64,000 nucleotides of DNA from Metaphire vulgaris (GCA_018105865.1 CM030837.1:10070725-10134724); one strand, 5' to 3'. Counted from the stretch's first letter, positions 21,976 to 33,290 are shown. Made by a program: numbers and translations. Notes: generated from the letters alone by a model not told the origin.

Positions 21976-22505
21976 AGACTGATCTAATATTCCTAAATCC
22001 TAACTTTGTTACATCTTTTTTCTCAGTTTGTCTTTTTTCTTCCATTTGTCCAGGATTTCCTGTTTCATTCATTTCTGTTTGTATTGTTTTTGCCTTCTAT
22101 GTACCATTTCTTGTGTAGTATCTAGTAATGCTGTTTTCAAGTCCATATTGTCTCCATGTCTTCGTTTCTCTCTCGTACTTGGAACCTGTTTTGAAGCTTC
22201 ATTTCATATTCTTCTGTCTTTCTTTCTGTCATCGCTTTCCAGTCAGTTCACTTCTTTTACTTTTTGAACTTTATTTTTATGGACATGTTGGCAATCACTA
22301 ATGTGTTGATCAGTCGCAGTCTGCTCCTGTATGTGTTTTTGATTGTTTAACTGTATTTCAGAATCTTTTTTTATTTTTGATTCAATTTGATTCTTGACTG
22401 TATTTCCTGGGTTCTTCCAAGTCCACATTTTTTCATATGATTATCAAGCTATGTGTTTTCGATTATTAAATCGTCTTCCTCGCACCAATTAGCCCCTCTT
22501 TCTCC
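21976..22505. other. no gene recognised; possible LINE linker on minus strand
   Basis: Pyrimidine-rich on plus. A minus frame 22243-22428 is lysine/glutamine-rich, as in linkers between the APE and RT domains of RTE elements. No diagnostic motif. Confidence 0.35.
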
Positions 22506-22690
22506 CAGTGTTTGGTACGAATTGACTCAAGTGAGTTTAAACTCACCAATTAACTCTTTTATAGTGAATTATGAGTTCGAGTTAACTCTTTTCAGGTTAT
22601 GTGAATTACGAGTTTGAATTAACTCATTATTTCTGTCATTTTGAGTTATAATTCTTAAACTCAAACAATTTAAACTCATTTGCAAAATTA
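22506..22690 (+). mobile_element. possible hAT-type end with GAGTT/AACTC repeats
   Basis: Begins CAGTGTTTGGTACGAATTGA, which fits a hAT terminus, followed by many copies of GAGTTTAAACTC-like palindromic words spaced 20-30 bp. No opposite terminus was found. Confidence 0.4.
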
Positions 22691-22737
22691 TAAGTCTTTT
22701 CATTGGAATAATAAAGACAGTCATTTATATCTGTGCA

Positions 22738-22786
22738 ACAACGAGTGTAGGACATTATCCCCTGGATAATGTCCTACACTCGTTGT
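22738..22786. repeat. perfect 23-bp hairpin with 3-nt loop
   Basis: ACAACGAGTGTAGG... and its exact complement ...CCTACACTCGTTGT, separated by CCT. It lies 3 bp from the next hairpin and shares the core GGACATTATCC/GGATAATGTCC with it. Confidence 0.95.
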
Positions 22787-22789
22787 GTG

Positions 22790-22840
22790 GGAATATGTCC
22801 AGGAATAATGTCCCCAGGACATTATTCCTGGACATATTCC
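22790..22840. repeat. perfect 24-bp hairpin with 3-nt loop
   Basis: GGAATATGTCCAGG... and its exact complement ...CCTGGACATATTCC, with loop CCA. Directly adjacent to the 22738 hairpin. Confidence 0.95.
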
Positions 22841-23334
22841 TCCTCCGGGCAATAAGTAATGAACAATGTCAACCAATATCATAGATTTTAATTTAAAAAT
22901 TTTTAACTGGTGGTGTAGTTTTATGCTTACTCAGGCTTGATAACAGTTTAAACTGTAACTTTTCTGGTATTAGTCTTTTCTGGTATTAGCTTAGAATTCT
23001 AAAAACGAATTAGGTGTCCTGAGCCGATTTCATAGCGCCGGCTTTATAAGAAAATAATGAGGAACATTGACTAGAACGAATCGGTGAAACCTTTAAAGGC
23101 CGGTGAGTAGAAACGATTTAAATTTTGCTTTAAAGACGATTTCAATAAAGAACATTTCAATAGTGATAGTGACACTAATTCTCTTTCATCATAGCGCTAG
23201 TAGATTTAGTCAAAGCCCATTGAGTAAACAAAGGGGAGATTGTGTCCGGGGGTTTAATTTCAGCAAGTGTACCAGAGGGAGGTTCGGGAGGATTATTGTC
23301 CAGGGGAGAATGTCCGTTCTCCGCAACAGGAGGT
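22841..23334. other. no gene recognised
   Basis: AT-rich; the word TTTTCTGGTATTAG is tandemly duplicated at 22958-22990. No frame or motif of note. Confidence 0.5.
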
Positions 23335-23840
23335 ATATACTAATCTAATCTATCTAATCTTAAACTTCTATAGCGCCACTTTCATAATGCACAGGAGCAT
23401 CAACCGATGGCACACCAAATCCAAATCACTAAAGATCCAGGTCAAATCCAGGGTATCCGGCCGGACAAACGGGTGACAGTCTATGGTGGATAAGCCCGGT
23501 CAAAAAGATGGGTTTTTAATCTTGCTCTAAAAATTTGTAAAGAATTTGCAATGCGAACATGCTGAGGCAATGAGTTCCAGAGTTTTGGGACGGCCACTGA
23601 GAAAGCACGAGAACCAAGAACTGTCCGAGTATGGGAGATGGAGAGAACTATTGCAGACGAGGATCTGGTCGAGTATTTGTTTGCTTGTACAGAAAGTTTT
23701 GAAAGAAGGTAACTGGGTTCCTTATAATAAAGTGTTTTGTATACCTGAAGGCAGATTTTAAAGTCTATCCTTTCTTTAATTGGAAGACAGTGAAGACCCT
23801 TACGGACTGCTGTTGCGGGGAACATCAGTGAATAATCAAA
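23335..23840 (-). pseudogene. L2-type LINE C-terminus (family D)
   Basis: Minus frame 23825-23481 encodes LHCLPIKERIDFKI, SSAIVLSISHTRTVLG, AFSVAVPKLWNSLPQHV and RLKTHLFDRAYPP, the usual last 110 residues of CR1/L2 ORF2. On minus, the 3' untranslated part ends with GGCGCTATAGAAGTTTAAG and a (TTAGA)n tail at 23340-23360. Confidence 0.8.
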
Positions 23841-24321
23841 GCTATATGGGTATGACTGGGTCGACTATAATCTTGTGTGACATTCAGTCAGTTAGACATT
23901 TTTTTTATAGGTAGGCACACATTTTAAAAATTGCTGAAGCTATCACAGCAGCCTAACACTTGAGTTCACACAAATTGTTTTGATTGAAGTTTAAAAACTG
24001 ACACTGATGGTGATAGCAATTTTTAAAAAGAATTTGAAGTTTTTTTAGGAACATGAAAAAGATAAAATAGAGTTTATTAACATTGACTCTATTATTTAAA
24101 AAGAAGATAAAGAAGAGTATGACAATAATCAGGAGTCAAGAGAGGATGTTAAGAGTGCTTCCGAAAAAAACGGAGATTTGATTCACTTGCCACCAATATT
24201 ATTACTTCTTATGGTGCTGATAAGGCAAAGTCAACTCCATCGTACAACAGACGTTACAATTCAGTGGTGGGTAATGTCAAGCTGCTTGAAATAGTGTGCA
24301 CAGGAGCCCCAAAACTGCCGA
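23841..24321 (+). other. no gene recognised; short open frame
   Basis: A 58-codon plus-strand frame (about 24178-24354) includes DSLATNIITSYGADKAKSTP and runs into the inverted repeat at 24322, where it stops. It has ordinary amino-acid composition but no recognised domain; it could be a relic exon or chance. Confidence 0.3.
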
Positions 24322-24439
24322 TGTCAATAACAAACACGGCGGATCTAGACTAGACGAGTCGATAAACAGTCCTGGGTATTTGGCAGCAGCACTACCCTGT
24401 ACTAGACACTACACTACTCTGTACTATAATATTAAGAGA

Positions 24440-24497
24440 GTTATTATATATATATATATATACATATATATATGTATATATATAATGAGGGGGAGTC

Positions 24498-24540
<43 letters not shown>
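24440..24540 (+). repeat. (AT)n microsatellite, interrupted
   Basis: AT runs at 24445-24485 and 24499-24540 separated by ATGAGGGGGAGTCATT; a similar GAGGTGGGGGTTATTATATG follows the AT run on the other side of the LINE (25450). Confidence 0.9.
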
Positions 24541-24541
<1 letters not shown>

Positions 24542-24542
<1 letters not shown>

Positions 24543-25405
24543 TCCTTACACAAACAATCCACCTGGGACCGCCCGTTAATACAGAGGGACATAAACACCT
24601 TGTCCCAAACAGTCCAAGGACAGTATCACCAGGCACGACTCAAAGCAGTCTCGGCAAACCACGCCAGCGATTGGCTACACGCGCTGCCATTAACCGCCTG
24701 CGGCCTGCGCATGGATGACGAGACTGTTAGAGTCGTCGTTGGCCTCCGTCTCGGAGTCAACTTGTGTGAGAAACATCTTTGTCCTTGCGGCGTTCAGGTA
24801 TCGGAAGACGGTTCGCACGGGCTGTCGTGTCACCTGGGTCCAGGCCGTGTCCCTCGACATTCCATGTTGAATGACCTGATCCAGAGGGCTTTAGTCAGGG
24901 CAGGGATCCCTTCCATTAAGGAGCCGGCTGGTCTCTCTAGATCCGATGGGAAAAGGCCAGACGGCATGACCCTGATACCCTGGCAAGCCGGCCGAAGCCT
25001 TGTCTGGGACGCAACGGTAGCAGACACCGTTGCTCCAACATACCTACCCACCACTTCGCTCGCTGCAGGAGCCGCCGCAGAAGCCGCTGCTGTCAGAAAA
25101 AAGTCCAAGTATCAAAATCTGGCAGCCAATTACATCTTCCTGCCCATTGCATTAGGCCCCATCAACAACGACGCTCTCTGTTTCCTTCGTGAGCTGGGTC
25201 GACGTTTAGCTCAACAATCCGGAGACAAAAGGGAAGGCAGTTTCCTCTTCCAGCGCTTGTCAGTTGCAATTCAACGCTTCAGCGCAATCGCCTTCCGAGG
25301 TTCTTTTCCACGCCTCGAACCGGACGAGAGTTAGCACACTATTTCTATATGTCTCCGGACAATTTTTTTTCATAAGCCCTCGGGAATGAAGTACCGAGGA
25401 TTAAA

Positions 25406-25410
<5 letters not shown>
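24542..25410 (+). pseudogene. R2-type LINE, C-terminal third with RLE nuclease
   Basis: Single long frame 24600-25334 equals the last ~250 residues of the family: QYHQARLKAVSANHASDWLH, CGLRMDDETVRVVVGLRL, CPCGVQ...HGLSC finger, RSDGKRPDGMTLIPWQAG, LVWDATVADTVAPTY, FLRELGRRLAQQSGDKRE and FQRLSVAIQRFSAIAFRG. The frame is intact to its natural end; only the 5' part is missing. The ATG at 24600 is not a real start. The 3' untranslated part matches that of the copy at 10145 and ends in (AT)n. Confidence 0.8.

Positions 25411-25444
<34 letters not shown>
25411..25444 (+). repeat. (AT)n microsatellite
   Basis: AT repeat directly after the LINE 3' end, mirroring the AT repeat before it. Confidence 0.9.
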
Positions 25445-25446
<2 letters not shown>

Positions 25447-25601
25447 CAATGAGGTGGGGGTTATTATATGGGGTCATTATAATATGCTACACCGGTAGAT
25501 GTCTTAGTACAGAGCCTTGCTGACTTAAATAATCCATAGCCTCTGTCTAGTACAGGTTTACCGACTCGTCTAGTCTAGATCCGCCGTGTTTGTTAATGAC
25601 A

Positions 25602-26019
25602 GTGACACCTCGAGTAGGATGTGATTCTTCATCACGCACGGACGGTCTTGACAAAAGAATAGGCTAAGGATCTACTGATGGTTCTATATTGCGCCTCCTC
25701 TTGCCCTGAGAGTGGTGAAGATCAGTGCCTGTACTTTCGTACAGTTAAAGGTGCCACCTAACCGACTCACCTTGTCACCACTGTCACTGCTACTTACCTA
25801 CACTGCATAACAATAAAAACTTATTCGCCAAGTATGTCGTAAGACCAGTGATGTATGCAGGCCGGATAGGTTGAAATTCTCCTCCACCAAAGTGTTGCAT
25901 TCATTTCACCACTAACCACTAGACTTCCTTTGAATCCTCAAATCATCAGTCAAATAAGTCAAATCCAAAGACTCTAAATAACAATGAATCCACAGAAAAA
26001 TTAATCAACAAGAACTTTA
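25602..26019. other. no gene recognised
   Basis: No long frame, palindrome or repeat beyond short words. Confidence 0.5.
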
Positions 26020-26375
26020 TTTAAAAAAGAGATTCCGCAAAAGCCCAAATGCACCTAGAGGGTGGCCGAAAAACTAAAATCTGGCGAATATACCATTCCC
26101 TGGCATCACTGTCTGTCTTAACGCGAAAAGCGACTGAAGCAGCTTCTTGATTACTGATTCTCAAAAGCGTCAATTTCTGACGGAACCCTTCAACATTGGA
26201 GTGCATATTGCAGATGAGTGCAGTTTCACTCGATTATTAATATAATTATGATGCATAAACAGATCTGCTGAAAATGCTAATTTCCAAAGGTAATCACTTT
26301 TGACATCTACTTCGCCATGTAATTGGCATTTGCACGCTATCATGGTACGAGTATCATTGAAAAAAAAAACTAAAG
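26020..26375 (-). pseudogene. hAT transposase fragment (ZBED/SCAND3-like)
   Basis: Minus frames 26388-26170 and 26206-26021 read SDYLWKLAFSADLFMHHNYI, then MHSNVEGFRQKLTLLRISNQ. This follows the pattern of the middle of ZBED5/SCAND3/GTF2IRD2-type hAT transposases ('LAFLxDxxxHLNxLNxxLQG', 'IxxMxxxVxxFxxKLxL'). The frame changes near 26190. No termini identified. Confidence 0.5.
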
Positions 26376-26394
26376 CTATATAATACACTGATCA

Positions 26395-26866
26395 AATCAT
26401 TACTATTATATGGATCAGAATGCTGGACCATAAAGAAGAAAGACGAAAGAAGGTTAATGACTGCAGAAATGAACTGGTTAAGAGGAATAGCAGGAGTCAG
26501 CAGAAGACAAAGAATAAGAAATGAAATGATCAGAGTAAAGACAGAGCAAAAAGAAACGATAATTGAATCAATACAGAAATTAAGACTGAAATGGTTTGGT
26601 CATGCTGAAAGAATGAAGGAAGAAAGAATACCAAAGAAAGCACTATACAACTATCTTGAAGGGAAAAGGAGAAAAGGAAGACCAAGAAAAACATGGATAG
26701 AAAACTTAAAAGAGGATGCAGAAGAAATTGGCAATGAACTTAATCCAATTGACCAGAGCAGCAAGAGACAGCCAGAAGTGGAAGGAACTCATTCAGACCC
26801 ATCGTCCAACCCAATAGGGAAAGACGGAAAGAAAGAAAGAAGAAGGATAGGCGAGATCTCAGTAAC
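26395..26866 (+). pseudogene. RTE-like LINE (RTE2) C-terminal fragment
   Basis: Encodes LYGSECWTIKKKDERRL, MNWLRGIAGVSRRQRIRNEM, LKWFGHAERMKEERIPKKA and KGRPRKTWIENLKEDAEE, parallel to RTE2 at 16876-17283. It is 5'-truncated and replaced at about 26867 by family A. Confidence 0.8.
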
Positions 26867-28375
26867 TATCACGCCACCTCAAATCTTTCTATTCTGTCAA
26901 AACTTACCGAGAAAATTGTGTTTTCTAGACTAGCCGAACACCTTTTAAATAACTCGCTTATCATTTATCAGTCTGCCTACATTAAACATCACTCAACTAA
27001 AACCGTCCACGCCTACATTAATGACAGACCCTTAACTGCAACTGGTCTCCAACAAGTTTCTGGCCTTTGTCTCTTTTACCTCTCTCCTGCGTTTGATTCC
27101 AGATATAAAAAATTCTGCTCGAGCGATTCTCCATCTGGTTTGGTATATGCGAAAAACTCACAACTGGTTTACCGTCTTATCTCAAATCTCGGTCTTTTCA
27201 AATGTCCTGTCTCGGCCAAATTTCTCTATCTCACAGTATAGATTATGGAGTATCTCAAGGATCTGTTCTTTGGCCTGTACTGTTCAGGCTTTACACCACA
27301 CCGCTTTCATCTTTAATTAACCCTAAATTTAAATCACCAACTGTTTGCCGATGGCACTCAGCTATTCCTTTCCCTGTCAACTTCATTTAATGCATCTATA
27401 ACTCAGCTTGAATCCGCTTTTACATCAACTTCTGCATGGATGTCATCTAATCTCTCTGCTATCAACCCACCTAAGGCAGTTTCTTTTCATTGGACTACCT
27501 CAACAACTCCAAAAAATTTACAATCCAAAGCTAGTTTTGGCTCCTCACAACACAATAACCTCTGTTCCAACTGCAAAGAATCTCGGATTAAATTTTTTTT
27601 TCGAAACTCCGAACCACAAATCTCCCAACTTTCAAAAGCCTGCTATGCTCATTATTCGTGACCTTCGTCGCCTACGTCCTTGTCTCGATACAAAAACTGC
27701 CTCCACAATCGCCACCTCAATAGTTCACTCTAAACTAGATTACTGTAGCTCCCTCTACTACGGCCGTCCCAAGGCCTCCATCGATAAATTACAATATATT
27801 CAAAATGCACTAACTTGTGCTGTTACTACTTCACCTAAGTTCTCTCATATTTCAATCAATGCACTGGCTTAAACTAGCTAAACGTATCCAATATAACAAA
27901 TTAACAACACTTACATATAGCTCAATTTAGTCATCAAAACCTGTCTACCTGAGAGCTCTATTGAGACCTCAGCCTCCACGCCCCACACGATCGTCATCTA
28001 ATCTCTTTCACGCCCGCTGAATCAGTCATCCTTGAAAATTTGCAACCGTTCCTTCTCATACGCCGTACCGGAACTTTGGAATTCTATCCCAGTTTCTCTC
28101 CGCAAACTTCGAAACTTTAAAACAATAATTTCTGAATCCTCATTTCCTCTAATTGTTGCATTATCTCGTCAGGTCTTCGGGTCTAATCTTAAATCATTCG
28201 TTTTCTGACCTCATTTCCTCCATAGCTGTAGCTTTGGATACTCACTATTGCCTGGCCGATCTTTTATCTTTCCCATAGAGCTATTTTAAGAAAGGCTGAG
28301 CGCCTGAGAATAAGTAGCCACTGCTGTGCTCTAACCAAAGCGCTATATAAATCTACGAGATTTGACTTACTTGCT
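26867..28375 (+). pseudogene. L2-type LINE family A, heavily degraded
   Basis: Starts with RT block ATSNLSILSKLTEKIVFSRL, then SAYIKHHSTKTV, DYGVSQGSVLWPVLF, SSNLSAINPPKA, SKLDYCSSLYYGRPKASI and, out of frame, the LNQSSLKICN region. The DLSAAFD block is replaced by a damaged LSPAFDS. More than six frameshifts and stops. 3' tail with GAATAAGTAGCCACTG and AAATCTACGAGATTTGACTT. Older than the copy at 50660. Confidence 0.8.
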
Positions 28376-28756
28376 TTTTTCCGCCCCGGGCGCTAGGGAA
28401 ACCCATTTTGCGCCATTTAATGTGTACCTTGCAAGGCTGGGAATAACCATTAAGCACATTAAGGATGGGCCCCACGAAGGAAGGGGACACAACGGTTTTT
28501 ATCTTCAACTTTTTTCACAGTCAAATGTTTCGCGATCTAGTTTAATAAATGTGTAATTCAATGGCTTGTTTTTTAATAACTTTTTGTCTAGTAGCCTAAA
28601 TCAGTCGCAGTTCTCAGAGTTTTTGGTGGGGGATGAAATAAATTTTTAGGAACCTGATCGGCGATGCAATGAATTTCAAGGAAGTTGGCGGGGGTTGATA
28701 AGGTCATAGTGTTTTGTCCGGCAAATGTAGATAAAACTTTCCGAAAAAGGCTGACA
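28376..28756. other. no gene recognised
   Basis: Mixed sequence before the hAT element; no frame or repeat of note. Confidence 0.5.
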
Positions 28757-28764
28757 CAAAAAAG

Positions 28765-31527
28765 CAGTGATGGGTAGTATCTTAGATACCTGTATCTAGA
28801 GCCTTAGTAAGAATGAAAGGTCATCAATACTGGCGCCAGGAGATCGACTCTGCGCATGCAGATACCAAGCAGACGTGGAAAGTATTGGAAAGTCTTCTTG
28901 GAAAGAACGACATATCACCTCGCGTGCATTCCAATTTCACGGCTGCTGACTATCATGCCTTTATTGACAGTAAGGTTACGAACATTCGGGATAGAACAGC
29001 TGAAGCTGGACCAACGACTTACCACGTCTACTCCGGTCCCTCCTTTGTCGGGTTTTTGCCGCTGACACTGACAAAAGTCGTAGCGAGTGTCAGATTGTCA
29101 CCCAACAAGCAGTGCTCATCTGACCCACTGCCTATGTGGCTTCTTAAAGGATGTGATCAACACGTTGGCTCCGTTTCTGACTGCTTTCCTCGTTAATGGT
29201 GAGTTTCGTTGCCGTGGAAGCATGCCGTTACCCGCCCGCACCTTAAGCGGGCAAGCCTTGACCTCACCGACCTAGCCAGTTTCAGACCAATAGCCAACCT
29301 TCCATTCCTGTCGAAGCTGCTCGAGAGACTGGTGAACACGCAACTCGTCAGGCACCTGGCCTGTAACGGTCTCTTGCCGCGTCATCAGTCTGCCTATCGA
29401 GCGGGCCATTCCACTGAGACAGCCCTGCTCAGAATTTTCAATGACATTGTTGACGCGATTACCAATGGAGATCAGGCGCTTCTGTGTATGCTTGACCTCT
29501 CCGCAGCGTTCGATACCGTCGACCACTCTATCCTCATTCGCCGCCTCGAGCTATCCTTCGGGATTAAAGACCAAGCGCTACTCTGGCTGTGCGACTACCA
29601 CTCCGAGAGGACGCAGTCTGTCACCTGGAAGGGCCGCCCGTCAGCTAAATGTCCTGTACGCTGCGGAGTACCACAAGGGTCGATCCTAGGCCCACTCCTG
29701 TTTATCTTATACGTCGCGGATGTGGGACGCATTGTAGACTCTCATGGGCTTGCCTGGCATGCTTATGCTGATGACGGGCAGGTGTACTCCTCCTGCCCAC
29801 CCCTGGAGACGGATCATCTGCGATATCGCCTACAAGACTGCATCCGCGAGATAATGCAGTGGACAGCGACAAATCGCCTAGCGTTAAACCCCGAAAAAAC
29901 TGAACCTTTGTAGATTAACACCCCTCGAAGGGTCCACCAGATCAGTCGAACGCCGTTTACGATCGGAGATGCTGTCGTCGCTCAGTCTACCGAAGTCTAC
30001 CGTCTCCTCGGTGTTCTCCTTGATGACTCCCTATCGTTCGTTGGCCAAGTGAACTTCGTAACCCGCGCTTGTTACTTTCAGCTCCGAAAGATTAGGGAGA
30101 TTCGTCGTTACATCTCAACATCAGATGCGATACATCTAGTCCGTACCCTGGTGTTATCTAGGCTGGATTATTTCAATAGCCTCCTCCTCGGCCTTCCCGA
30201 CTATCAGCTGGGCCGACTGCAATCGGTCCTGAACGCCGCCGCCCGGATGATTTTCGGTGCCAGGTGGTATGACCATGTTACCCCGTTATTGAGGGATAAG
30301 CTCCATTGGCTCAAGATCCCGGAGCGTATCGCTTTTAAACGCTGCTCGTTGACCTTCCGAGCCTTGTATGACCCTTTCTGTCCGGAATATCTTTCGGCGT
30401 TGATACGAAGGCCGGTGATGACAGACTGTCGAAAACAGCTGCGTTCTGGCAAGCGATCTCACCTCTACGTTCCCCCTCTGTCCAAGACCGTGAAGCTTGG
30501 AGAAAGATCCGTGACTCGGGGCAATCCTGTCCTTTGGAACGCACTTCCAGTTTCAGTGACCATGACAACCAACTTCGAGTCGTTCTTATCGAACCTTAAA
30601 ACGCATATATTTAGTATATCGTATGACTGCCTTTTGTAAAACGCTCTTGCCTTTGGCCTTTGGCCATGCTATAGCGCTACATAAATTATCAAGTAGAATA
30701 GAATAGAATATATACTTTAATGTATTGGTATCTTGTATCCGTATCTCAGATACAATTTATTTGTATCTAGTATCTTCTGACTGCTTCAAGATACAAGATA
30801 CTGCAAATCTACTGTACAAAGCAAAGAAACAGGATCAGCTACCGTAGTTACCACAGGCCATGAGCATGTTGAATCGAATTGTTTATTATTTATGCTGATT
30901 CAGGCTCGACCTGTTATTTGGTTCTTAGTGCTTACGTGCCATGTAATTAATTGATTAATTGTCTAACTCTACATCACAGAGCAAATATATATACTGTAGT
31001 ATTTGGTTTCTTTGCACGCAGCCCACATTACAACCGGAAGTGATTAATAAAATGGCTGAAAAATGGCAAGTGTCGTTATTGTTAGATGAGAATTTTTAAC
31101 TTGTGTCTGCTGCTGGTTAAATTGAGACAGCACGTCGCAACCGCTTGAGTGACAGCGTATTTCAGAAGCTGCTCTTACTGAAAGCAAGTGCCTCCCTCAT
31201 TTCAGTAGACTGTAGACTTAACGCTAAAATGGTTGTTGAATACATTGATTTTTAAAGACAGGATTGGTCTTGTTTGCCATATGGCAGCTGTGTAAGTGTT
31301 AAGAAATTTCACAACTTTTTTGACATTATTCTGTTTGTGCAGACGCTCACCTTCGACCAATGAAAATGTATCTTATGATGTATCTTGTCTCTAGATACAT
31401 TTGAAAAGTATCTGTATCTAGATACATTTTGTCTATGGTATCTTGTATCTGTATCTTAGATACATTTTAAATGCAGTATCTGTATCTGTATCTGAGATAC
31501 ATTCAGAAAGTATTTTACCCATCACTG
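28765..31527. mobile_element. hAT element with GTATC-rich ends and perfect 8-bp target duplication
   Basis: Termini CAGTGATGGGTA and its complement TACCCATCACTG (31516-31527). CAAAAAAG is duplicated exactly at 28757-28764 and 31528-31535. Both ends carry many GTATCT/AGATAC words (28780-28800, 30720-30800, 31370-31510), probably transposase-binding repeats. No transposase frame in the remaining DNA, so it is non-autonomous. A 1.9-kb family B LINE is inserted near its left end. Confidence 0.9.
28806..30709 (+). pseudogene. CR1-type LINE reverse transcriptase (family B), most complete copy
   Basis: Frames 28813-29196, 29209-29913 and 30049-30639. Order: post-endonuclease linker (WKVLESLLGKND), SFRPIANLPFLSKLLERLV, SAYRAGHSTETALL, MLDLSAAFDTVDHSIL (catalytic D), CGVPQGSILGPLLFILYVAD, YADDGQVYSS (DD), NRLALNPEKTE, a stop at 29911, YRLLGVLLDDSLSF, SRLDYFNSLLLGLP, DHVTPLLRDKLHWLKIPER, NPVLWNALPVS and a C-terminal NLKTHIFSIS. 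Breaks: a shift near 29200 and stop TAG near 29911. GC-rich compared with its host hAT. 3' tail TATAGCGCTACATAAATTA then (GAATA)n. Confidence 0.85.
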
Positions 31528-31535
31528 CAAAAAAG

Positions 31536-32089
31536 TTCGGTCATCAGCTTGTTTTATATACAAATAGGTAACGACTTGAACCGGTAAACTCCCTTTAAAA
31601 CCCTGACAAGCAACTATCGTGTTGATGAGCTTTTTTCGCTTGTCATGAATTTTTGTCTGTCGGAGTTTGTAAGGGCGCTTAAGGGGACGCCAAAATAGCG
31701 CTGACTAACTTTTTGGCTCAAGATTCTTTCGGAGGTCACCAAATCTCTGAAGTACTTAGTCTTAGGGCCTCTGTGGGTCTTAATTCGACCCTGTTGCAAT
31801 TTACGACCTCTTTCCTTTGACCGGCTTTGTCCTTCTTTGTGACCTCTGATGTCCTCCTTTGGACATGGATGTATCTGGCAACCAATAGGCCAAAGAAACC
31901 TTTTGGAAGATGAAAGAGCTCACAAGAAGAGATCTCAACGTCGAGTGCAAGAAGAGGCCATCCAACTCTACATATTCTCAGTGCTGACTGACTCAGTGCT
32001 GACATATTCTCAATGCGAAATTTGGACAACAAACAGAAAGATTATGAAAACACAAATCTCGGCGTTGAAAACTTGAACTTCGCGCGTAC
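31536..32089. other. no gene recognised
   Basis: Minus-strand frames 31614-31799 and 31736-32032 overlap without motifs. The near repeat CTGACTGACTCAGTGCTGAC at 31983-32002 is a local duplication. Confidence 0.4.
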
Positions 32090-32097
32090 CCCTATGC

Positions 32098-32399
32098 CAG
32101 TGGCGTGCAGAGAAAGAGGCGATGGGGGCTGTGGCTCCGGGCATCCACCAAGATGGGGGCATCCAAATGAGATGTCAAGTATGGGTATACCTACATTGAT
32201 TAAAAATTTTAAGAAATAAGATGTAAACAGTTTTATTAGACCTGGCAACGTTTTTGTACTCGTAAATGCGTTTTCCACTTAAAACCCGAAAACATTTTAA
32301 ATGTGCCGTCCCTATTCCGGAAATGGCTGGCTACGATCTTTTCTTTTTTAACAAATTGGTGCACGTGCGTCAACCACAAAAAGCCTATGCACGCCACTG
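32098..32399. mobile_element. hAT MITE, 302 bp
   Basis: Ends CAGTGGCGTGCA and TGCACGCCACTG, with near-identical 8-bp flanks CCCTATGC (32090-32097) and CCCTAGGC (32400-32407). No coding capacity. Confidence 0.85.
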
Positions 32400-32489
32400 C
32401 CCTAGGCGCAAACATCGCCCGCTCACTAATGGTTTCTCATGTTCATGGTCTCTCATGCTCACTCACGGCACTCTGTTTCTGTTATGTTT

Positions 32490-32491
32490 CG

Positions 32492-32529
<38 letters not shown>

Positions 32530-32573
32530 GACGACGACGATGATGATGATGATGATGATGATGATATTTTTGT
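32490..32573 (+). repeat. compound (GTT)n(GAC)n(GAT)n microsatellite
   Basis: About 14 GTT, 3 GAC and 10 GAT units in a row. Confidence 0.95.
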
Positions 32574-33180
32574 TATCTTGATATAGGGATGCTAAACTGT
32601 TTTATATGTTATAGATATGCTAAAATGTGTTATGTGAAATACTTGCTATCTTGCTATCTGTAAAGTTCCTGCTTATTCTTGGAAAAAAACGAGGCATTGG
32701 TAATGAAGAAGTAACAATTAGTTGGCATGTAGCGGAGCGGCCGTTAAGATGTTAGATTAAATTTACCGCTTATAAGCTTAACAAAAACATTTTTGACCAT
32801 CTGCTGTAGTTTACCATGGCAGGTGGTCTGGTTGCACAATATAACGCGTAAAAAGATTTTTTTACGAAACAGTTATATTGCACAATAATTTTTAATTCAA
32901 GTCATTAACATCTGCTATGCAGCTATACAGATGAAGCTATTTGAAATTTCAAAATTTCTACGGTACTGTTTATATCACGAAGTTAGTCTTTTTAAACAAC
33001 CTAATGCAATGGAATTTGTTAGCTTTCAAGCATGGGAACCAAAATCATACAAATATTTGCCATAAATTTTACCCTGCAGCATGATTGCGTAATCGCGTTA
33101 TAGTGTAGGAAGCAAACGATACCGACTACTTGTCACTACAAGTTGTTATTTGCAAACAATTTCTAATTGTTATTTCTTAG
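32574..33180. other. no gene recognised; contains a stem-loop
   Basis: At 32832-32885, arms TTGCACAATATAAC and GTTATATTGCACAA enclose a second stem CGTAAAAA/TTTTTACG. The 3' end is pyrimidine-rich (ATTGTTATTTCTTAG) and could be a splice acceptor for the exon at 33181. Confidence 0.5.
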
Positions 33181-33290
33181 ACAAAGGGAAGCAGCTAGAA
33201 ATATGGATTCGCGATTGATAGTTGTGCTAATCGTCACAATAAGCTGTAGTTCCGGTCAATCGACTTTTGCAAGCACATACAGCTCGATCT
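33181..33290 (+). CDS. candidate host exon: start codon and signal peptide
   Basis: Between a TTATTTCTTAG acceptor-like site (AG at 33179-33180) and a GTGAGT donor (33291) lies a 110-nt exon candidate. Coding starts at ATG 33203 (context AAATATGG) and gives MDSRLIVVLIVTISCSSGQS, a textbook signal peptide: charged n-region, LIVVLIVTI core and small residues before a probable cut near SSG/QS. The exon ends after one base of a codon (phase 1). The next compatible plus-strand exon candidate is 41833-42059, whose first two bases complete the codon. It may encode the leader of a secreted or membrane protein. ORF evidence alone is thin (30 codons); the combination of signals makes it credible. Confidence 0.4.

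Larger units (their letters stand above)
24322..25601. mobile_element. inverted-repeat element carrying an R2-type LINE
   Basis: 46-bp ends 24322-24367 and 25556-25601 are inverted repeats with two mismatches (TGTCAATAACAAACACGG ... ACGAGTCGATAAAC). A further CCTGTACTAGACA block follows on both sides after an indel. Between them are AT microsatellites and a plus-strand R2-type LINE fragment. No transposase is visible and target duplication is unclear; a TA inside each end could fit a Tc1/mariner-type junction. Probably a MITE later filled by retrotransposition into its AT repeat. Confidence 0.65.

Noticed and set aside
32711..32750. tRNA-like TAGCGGAGCGG A-box near 32728
   Set aside because: No B box at the right distance and no cloverleaf.
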